Assembly (NCBI GenBank): GCA_014529385.2
Contig: CM043971.1
Coordinates: 29,157,709 to 29,221,708, forward strand
DNA length: 64,000 bases
Direction: 5' to 3'
From: Adiantum capillus-veneris
Taxonomy: Eukaryota > Streptophyta > Polypodiopsida > Polypodiales > Pteridaceae
Below are positions 58,472 to 64,000 of this stretch, piece after piece (the first letter of the stretch is position 1; the number at the start of each line of letters is the position of its first letter). Both the position numbers and the translations under genes were made by a program. The notes below the pieces were generated by a model that did no database searches, was not told the origin of the DNA, and saw only the letters and a program-made list of their open reading frames with translations.

Positions 58472-59792
58472 ATGTCAACCCCCTCCACTTCAAGGAAGCC
58501 AAAGGATGAGATAGAGGCAATTTGCTTGTATAACACTAGGGTATCTGATGGGGAATGTGTGTCGCAAGTGTTTTCTAAAGGATCTTGGATCTTCATGCAA
58601 CCTGTAGCTATAGGGCCTCATCGAGTTCAAAACCATGGCAACCTTGATGAGCATTGGAAGGGGAGACTTCTTGGTTTCAAAAACCATAGAGTCAATGGCA
58701 CAGTGGCCATTGTTCAACACGTGTACTCTTGGCGTTCCATGCGCTTGAGGAATGGAAGCTCAAGAGATTTCCCAATACATTGTAAGTTGTAAAACATTGT
58801 TGCTTGCTAATTGTAAATGCTTGTTAATTGTTTTTTATTTATATTTCTGGTGTTGTCATAGATATATTCCCATCCGACCTTGTTGAGGAACAACCAATCA
58901 AGAGTCTCACATGAACCTTCAACACTCTTCATATGGACATTGGTGTTATGATGCTTCCCAACTCGACACCTTTGATTCTGCTACAACAAAAAATCTTCTT
59001 CTACGCATGCATGTATGTAGTGCCGGCCTCGAAGGATGGATATGGTAAGATCATTGTTGTTGACAAACCTTCATTACTGAGTCTGGAATGGCCACAACCC
59101 GATGCGTGGTCACTTTTCTCAGTGAAGGAGAAGATGCTTTTTGATATTTGCTCCTCACTAAAATTTGGGAAGGCTTCAAGATCAGTAAAGATTAGTTGGT
59201 GCTGCCCCGTGCATGTTTTTGTACACCTGTTCAAGACATTGCCATTCTGTGTCACACCTACTATGTTTTGTAGCAAGAATGTCATGTATGAAGCACTAAA
59301 ACTGGTATTTGGAGATAATTGGAGAATGGTTGAGGGAGTGCACCAAGGAGATAAATACAAGTATAAGGTGGGCACTTCAGGTATAGGGATACGATATTTG
59401 AAAGTGCGCACTACTTTGTACTTACTTTTTCACTATGAGCGTTGAATGTGTAAGAGTGGAAAGTGGATACCCTTACAATCTAGTGTTGCTAATTTTGTGA
59501 CATGACATGCCCGTTACTTTGTCAAATGGTGTTTCTGAGATTGTGCAAGTCAGTGAACAATGGACACTCACCAACATACGGGAACACTTGATTATCTTGG
59601 GCTACGAAGAAATCAAAGATGCTTACTTTCGTCTCAATCGACAAAAGGTCAGTTTAATTATATGTTGTCTACATGTGCCAATTGTTAGTCTTATTAAAAT
59701 CATTTTTGTTGTTTTATATTGGTAGGCAGATGGAGGCAGCCATCAAAGTACAAGAGGAGTGGAGGGTTGGCGGCGCACTATCTTTAAGTTGA
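58472..59792 (+). CDS. Spliced gene-like locus, N-terminal BAH-like domain, one in-frame stop
   Basis: Exon 1 (58472-58781) starts at MSTPSTSRK and ends at a consensus donor (GTAAGT). An 80-bp intron closes with TCATAG at 58861, and the reading frame is preserved. Exons 1-2 read GSWIFMQP, then HWKGRLLGFK, VAIVQHVYSW and IFPSDLVEEQPIKSLT, followed by TFNTLH. This is the layout of a BAH (chromatin-binding) domain: G-x-x-V/I near the start, a W/Y-x-R/A strand, V-x-V-x-H-V-Y, and S-D-x-x-x-x-x-P-I-x-S. The BAH call is inferred from pattern only. One TGA (58912-58914) interrupts the frame. The following 170 codons to 59445 (DAWSLFSVKEKMLFDICSSL, GDNWRMVEGVHQGDKYKYKV) match nothing known to me. A last segment (59507-59647, QWTLTNIREHLIILGYEEIK) joins over a clear intron (GTCAGT...GGCAG, 59648-59729) to a terminal exon ending at TGA 59792. 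It is probably a pseudogene or a mis-modelled gene. Confidence 0.5.
58782..58861 (+). other. Intron 1 of the BAH-like locus
   Basis: 80 bp, GTAAGTTG donor, AT-rich body, TTGTCATAG acceptor. It joins phase 1 to the next exon without breaking the domain pattern. Confidence 0.65.
59648..59729 (+). other. Last intron of the BAH-like locus
   Basis: AAG|GTCAGT donor and T-rich GTTTTATATTGGTAGGCAG acceptor. The alternative acceptor 4 bases earlier gives a less protein-like tail. Confidence 0.5.
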
Positions 59793-60009
59793 TATGATAG
59801 ATCAATGTAACCGGCTCTAATGCCACGTTGGAAAGCCTTCTATTTAATGGAAATTAAAAACTTTTTTGTCATTATAGTATCACCTTTGTTGATTAAGTTT
59901 TTTAGATTTTGTTTGGGTGTTTGTGTGCATACCCATGTGTGTTTGTATGTATATCAAAGAGCTTTGGGATGGTGTCTTTTTCTGCAGTGGGCCATGGCGG
60001 GGTGGGGCG

Positions 60010-60017
60010 TATATAAA
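60010..60017 (+). promoter_or_regulatory. TATA box
   Basis: TATATAAA in a GC-rich context (GGGGCGTATATAAAGAACAG), 60 bp before a CA/GA microsatellite leader and about 170 bp before an open exon-like stretch. Confidence 0.4.
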
Positions 60018-60067
60018 GAACAGTCGGCTTCTTATTTTTTGTCAACGCTTGAGAAAGATAGAAAGAA

Positions 60068-60110
60068 GACGCACACACACACACACATAGAGAGAGAGAG
60101 AGAGAGATAG
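60068..60110. repeat. (CA)n(GA)n microsatellite
   Basis: CA repeats followed by TA and GA repeats. Confidence 0.95.
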
Positions 60111-60180
60111 CGCATCCTCCTTCCATGCAGCAGCAGCGTCGAAAGAGCCACATACCCCCCTTTAGCGGTTTCTTCTTTTC

Positions 60181-60456
60181 TTAGAAAACATCGAATATGT
60201 TGGACACAGTGATCTTCACGGCTTTTTTACCCGCACACTGGATTTACAAAAAACCATGCAACTCCACAATGACAATTTTCACGACATCATAGAGTATATG
60301 CATGCGCATATACTCAAGTATGCTGTGAACTTTGAAGAAAATGCCATGTTGTGGTTGCCATGTGATCTGCTTTGCTACATCCACAAGGGGGACGCAGCAT
60401 TTTCAAAGAGACTAGCTCTCTTTGAAGCGATTGCAAAAGAGGCGAACCACCATTAG
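60181..60456 (+). CDS. Exon-like open stretch, unrecognised
   Basis: It begins after a strong splice acceptor (TTTCTTCTTTTCTTAG ending at 60181). It stays open to TAG 60454-60456, reading HSDLHGFFTRTLDLQKTMQL then HDIIEYMHAHILKYAVNFEE, NAMLWLPCDLLCYIHKGDAA and FSKRLALFEAIAKEA. An internal ATG is at 60256. Composition is protein-like and helix-rich, but no family was recognised. It may be the last exon of a gene using the TATA box at 60010, or part of the preceding locus. Confidence 0.35.
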   Translation, partial: LENIEYVGHSDLHGFFTRTLDLQKTMQLHNDNFHDIIEYMHAHILKYAVNFEENAMLWLPCDLLCYIHKGDAAFSKRLALFEAIAKEANHH

Positions 60457-61070
60457 GAGAAATATGGACCTTGCATGGACCTTGTAAGGAATCCTAATTT
60501 TTAGGGATTAAGGCTAATGTTGTGTGGGGTTAAGGGGACAAGGGCATTGAAGAAGGTAGTGTTGAGTAGGCTGTTCTAGCCTTTTTTTTAGACAAATGTA
60601 GGATGTGGACCTAAGGGATTACTTTCTCTCTCTAGCCTTTTTAAAGTGAAGGAAGTATAGGGGGTGTGACCACATCAGCAAAAACGTGGGTCACTAAGAG
60701 TCAAAATTTGACTTTTTTAAAAGAAAACTCATTTTTACTTATTATTTACTTAGAACTCCCTCCCAACATATATACATAACCAAAAATTATTTTTTAACCC
60801 ACAAGCGTAGAAAGTCCATTTTGTCAAAAATCTTCTCCCCCAAAAAGTAAAAAATACTTTTTTCTCTCCTCCTTCCCCCTCCTCCCTCCTCTCTCCCTCT
60901 CCTCTCCCTCCCTACCCCTACCTTCCTCCTCCTCCTCAATCTCTCCCTCCCCCTTCCCCTCTATCTTTTCATCCTTTGCTTCCTCATGCAACAGCTGCCA
61001 TGGCGCTCACGGACATCACAAATTATTTTTTCCACCACCACGTACTCCGCACACCAAAAACATACATATT
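60457..61070. other. Intergenic, pyrimidine-rich
   Basis: No gene seen. 60850-60980 is strongly C/T-rich on the plus strand (CCTCC/CTCTC repeats), like the leaders of the two BAH-like loci. Confidence 0.5.
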
Positions 61071-61071
61071 C

Positions 61072-61522
61072 GCTTAGCCACGGCATTTGCACTGAAGACC
61101 GCATGTGAGGGTGATCAAAGGTCATCACAGGAACGTCGTGCCGCTTGTGAGACCAATGTTGACATTTTGGTGGACGGCCATTTGTACCCTTACGATCCTA
61201 TAAGCCACTTCCATCCATTCTTTAATAGCCTTTCAGCATTTCTTCAATTTCTTGGGAGGGGAGAATCAGGCTTGTTAGGCTATTGCAAGCGGTTGTGTAT
61301 GGGTGCATGTGCTTCTTTGCATCTATGGATGCACGAATGTCAAGCTCTTCACCTCATGACGGCGGCATTACAAGAGAGTGTTGCCTCTTCGGAGAGGGTG
61401 GTTGAAACTCTTCAACAACAAATGCAAGAAAAAGAATCCTACATTATGAAGCTTGCCAACATCATCACATACTTGAAAGAAACACCCCTTGGTGCAAGGG
61501 AACGCAAATGCACGTATTCATC
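61072..61522 (+). pseudogene. Coiled-coil ORF fragment, unrecognised
   Basis: Plus-strand frame open through LATAFALKTACEGDQRSSQE, NVDILVDGHLYPYDPISHFH and CMGACASLHLWMHECQALHL. A strong heptad-like coiled coil follows at about 61345-61475 (LMTAALQESVASSERVVETL, QQQMQEKESYIMKLANII). The frame passes into the LTR start TGTTAGACGAG at 61523, so the native C-terminus is probably cut off by the insertion. No ATG was found at a convincing start. The family was not recognised. Confidence 0.4.
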
Positions 61523-62450
61523 TGTTAGACGAGTACGCCGCGACGGACGTCAGCACAGTGAGAACTCACCTAACAAGATTTGTCAACTAAGGACGAAGCT
61601 CGACCTGCAGGCGCGTGGAAGCAAGCATAGGGTGTCAACCTACACTTGACCGACTCCTAACTAATTCCTACAGAGGTCTTTACCCAATGTCTACGCTACA
61701 GCCTTCAAGAGTGCATAAGAGGAAACTTCCTACAACGCTTTCTAGAGCCGAATACCCATCAAACGATCTCGAAACACCACAGAACTTGAAGGAGGCCCTA
61801 CTAACACCAATAGGTCGCTCTCCCTAAGGTCTATGAACCAAAATCCCAACCCAAAACACCTGGTGCAAAATCACGTAGAATGTTTGGCCAAAATTTGCAG
61901 GTCATCGTTTCCGAAAACTAAAGTGCCTAATGTGTAGCTCTACTCAATGCGAACGCGTGGATATGCTGCAATGCGAATTCGGACAACGTATGATCACTGA
62001 ATCACCAGATGAAGCTCGTAGATGGAGCTCGCAAAACCGGACCGTACGCGTGCAATGTAGGTATTGGCGCATAGCTCTCGTCGGGGGCAACACGTTGCAC
62101 TTCTCCGCACTCCATTCCGACCACCAGGCGCGCGTAGCGTCAAGATGAAGCTCTCACTCTCTCTCGTACACAGTACGCTCACTCACAGACTTCAAAACTT
62201 TTTTTTAAAATGATAAAAAGTCTTTCATTAAGGTCAAAAAGTGGTATAAATACCTTACAATTCTCAAACCCTAATGTTCCAATTTTACCATCTACTCAAT
62301 CTAAGTGTCAAAACTGGGATACAATCTGGAAACTTCTGTAAGCCCCAATATTTACAAAGGTGAAATGTCGGGTTTTCTCAATAAATGAATAATTACAAAA
62401 AATAATAATCTTAGCAGTCATTTTCCATAGGGTGTATCCAGCTTCTAACA
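61523..62450 (-). repeat. Candidate LTR (3' LTR of a minus-strand retrotransposon)
   Basis: 928 bp bounded by TGTTAGA at 61523 and TCTAACA at 62450, perfect 7-bp inverted ends. On the internal side the minus strand carries a purine run (GGAGGGGGGGAG) directly before the LTR. No partner LTR lies in the window. Flanks TCATC and CTCCC do not match, which fits an LTR with internal sequence on the right and not a solo LTR. Confidence 0.45.
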
Positions 62451-62465
62451 CTCCCCCCCTCCTTG
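62451..62465 (-). other. Candidate polypurine tract
   Basis: The minus strand reads CAAGGAGGGGGGGAG up to the LTR start TGTTAGAAGC. Confidence 0.45.
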
Positions 62466-62502
62466 CTCATGTCATCCCCGACATGGCTGTTGAACTGCTT
62501 CT

Positions 62503-63306
62503 TCATCTTAGGCTTTCTCTCATCTTGAGTAGTGACTCATATCTTACATGTTGAGCCAGTAGTGCCGGGCCGAAAATGTGAGTGCTGATTGTGAAGAAGC
62601 CGGTGTAGAAAGCTTCTTCAAAGGCGTGGAGGTGATAGGATGGCAAAAACATGATCCTTTGATACAATGCATGTATCACCTCCTTGGAAGACTGACCAGA
62701 CAGATCGTATGCACATCTGTATGTATCTTGAAAGAAGAAGATAATGTCTGTCGCCTGGCCTGGTTTGAACGTCTCGAAGACTGCCAAAAGTGTTTTGCAA
62801 ATCTTTCTCATCATTATGCAAGATAGGTCAAGCGAGCCAGTGTTGAACAATTTGATGGCGCCCGTTAGGGTTTTCACCATGTATTGAACACTTATTCTCT
62901 TGCCTGCCTTCAAGCCTGGCAGGTTCGGATAGTTTAGCCAAGTAGGTTGGCTTCTTTGCAATAGCTCCTGGGCCTTCTACGTCCGCATCCTTGGTAGAGG
63001 GCAGAAACTTAGGTTATCTCTGATGAATTTTGGTGCCTCTACCAGATGGATTAGGTATTGTGGATACTTTGTCAACCATGCCTTTCTCCACCTGGGTTGA
63101 GAGTCGAGTATCAACTTTACCTCTTCAGGCTTGGAGATGTCTGTTGTGTATAGTGGCACTGTTGTCTCTTCTCTGATTCTTTTGTTGATTGTGGCGGCTT
63201 TGTACTTTAGCAAATGATATGGGAGAGAGGGCTGTAGCCATTCACGCCGAAGGTTACTAGCGTCTATCTTTTGAATCGTCATTGATTTAAAGACCCTCTG
63301 CTCCCA
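62503..63306 (-). pseudogene. Unrecognised ORF directly upstream of an LTR, one in-frame stop
   Basis: A minus-strand frame open from about 63306 to 62503 except for one TAG (62977-62979). Part 1 includes MTIQKIDASNLRREWLQPSL, IREETTVPLYTTDISKPEEV and PRWRKAWLTKYPQYLIHLVE. Part 2 includes WLNYPNLPGLKAGKRISVQY, AVFETFKPGQATDIIFFFQD and LHAFEEAFYTGFFTISTHIF. About 265 codons in total. The first ATG is MTIQK (about 63282). An acceptor-like GGGAGCAG lies just upstream. It has no gag, pol or env motif I know. It lies in sense orientation before a polypurine tract and LTR, as an extra or captured ORF would. Confidence 0.4.
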
Positions 63307-63667
63307 TTCCAAGCATTAGGAAATTTTGGAGGTCATTTGGAGGGCCATATGAAGAGAGAGAAAAATAGAGCGCGTCCAATGAGCATGAAGGCTACGTTAC
63401 GTAGAAAAGTACCTGGAAAGACTCAAAAAATAGGAAAATAGCATAAAACTTTCACGAAACTAGGATTGTAGCATAGTAATTTCCTTACTTTTACCGAGCT
63501 TTTAGGTGCTTGCGTGTGGTCCCACTTCTGATATTCTCTCATGGTCATTAACGTACTGGAGGGTGACCATTAAGCCCGCACAAGATATTGGAATTTTAAA
63601 ACACTTTCCCTCCATTAGAATGCTTTCAAAGTGAATCTCCCTCCACTAAAGCTTTTCTCTGAGAGTT

Positions 63668-64000
63668 ATGGCATCCACGTCTTCTCGCCCAAGAGCCTCA
63701 AGGTGTTTACTGTCTCTCACACCAACAAACAACAACGGCACTTTGCCTAGAAGGCCAAGTAGTAGCATATCCTAAATTACAATACCAGCTTCAATAAGTG
63801 CAGACAACCAATGGGTTGGACAAAGGAACAAAGGTTCATGGGTCCTCATGCAACCAAGAAGACCCAAGAGGTTTAGTGGTATCAACGTTTACCGCTCAGC
63901 ATGGAAGGCCAGGGTGTTGGATTTCAAAGTTGAGATCGGCAAAAGATCTGTAAAGGAAGTTCTTGTTCAGCATGTGTTTACCCATCCAGAGGTGATAGCA
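63668..64000 (+). pseudogene. Second BAH-like locus, 5' part, runs off the window
   Basis: One frame from ATG (MASTSSRPRASR) to the window edge, with a single TAA at 63773-63775. After it, NKGSWVLMQPRRPKRFSGIN, then WKARVLDFK and EVLVQHVFTHPEVIA align with GSWIFMQP, WKGRLLGFK and AIVQHVYSW of the locus at 58472, with the same Ser/Thr-rich start and pyrimidine-rich leader. The two are paralogues diverged at protein level. The stop lies in the poorly conserved N-terminal part, so a start downstream or a spliced form is possible. Confidence 0.5.

Overview
This is a plant nuclear window made almost entirely of nested, mostly broken transposable elements: Ty1/copia and Ty3/gypsy LTR retrotransposons, one CACTA transposase remnant and long simple repeats. 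No bacterial operon, rRNA, tRNA or CRISPR array was seen. The gypsy elements include Tat-clade copies with a second, archaeal-type RNase H, and chromovirus-like copies with a C-terminal chromodomain. A degenerate PPR-array remnant suggests a land plant with many PPR/DYW genes (fern, lycophyte, moss or another vascular plant). The species cannot be fixed from the sequence.

Layout. 1-1130: copia RT remnant (-). 1143-7857: a + strand copia (Copia-2) split by a chromovirus remnant (Chromo-1, about 1556-6600) that has lost RT, RNase H and the integrase core. 7857-12800: a - strand gypsy (Gypsy-E) split by a 2.6 kb insert carrying a PPR relic and a 99-bp CT tract. 13502-27523: a - strand copia (Copia-1) with diverged LTRs, its gag interrupted by a Tat element (Tat-2, 17411-25815) flanked by an imperfect 4-bp target-site duplication. 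29145-33420: a truncated Tat (Tat-3) with part of a 3' LTR. 33945-36395: a second copy of the Chromo-1 LTR. About 36400-38860: a + strand copia (Copia-3). 38860-39714 and just right of 48988: a CACTA TNP2-type transposase exon split by Tat-1 (39715-48988). Tat-1 is the best preserved element here: two near-identical LTRs, a perfect 4-bp target-site duplication (GCGG), and gag, protease and pol in one frame broken only by a TAA and a TAG. 51220-57582: a chromovirus (Chromo-3) with a 5' LTR, Met-type primer site, gag and a deleted pol.

The right end (57.6-64 kb) differs. It holds a spliced, gene-like locus (58472-59792) whose N-terminal part resembles a BAH domain, with a recognisable paralogue starting at 63668 and running off the window. 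Between them lie a small exon-like ORF with a TATA box, a coiled-coil ORF fragment, and an LTR (61523-62450) with an unrecognised ORF directly upstream of its polypurine tract. These are the best candidates for something undescribed.

Working together: only Tat-1 looks close to competent. Its LTR promoter would express gag (capsid), protease, RT, two RNases H and integrase. The other elements are relics that record the insertion order: Copia-1 before Tat-2, CACTA before Tat-1, Copia-2 before Chromo-1.
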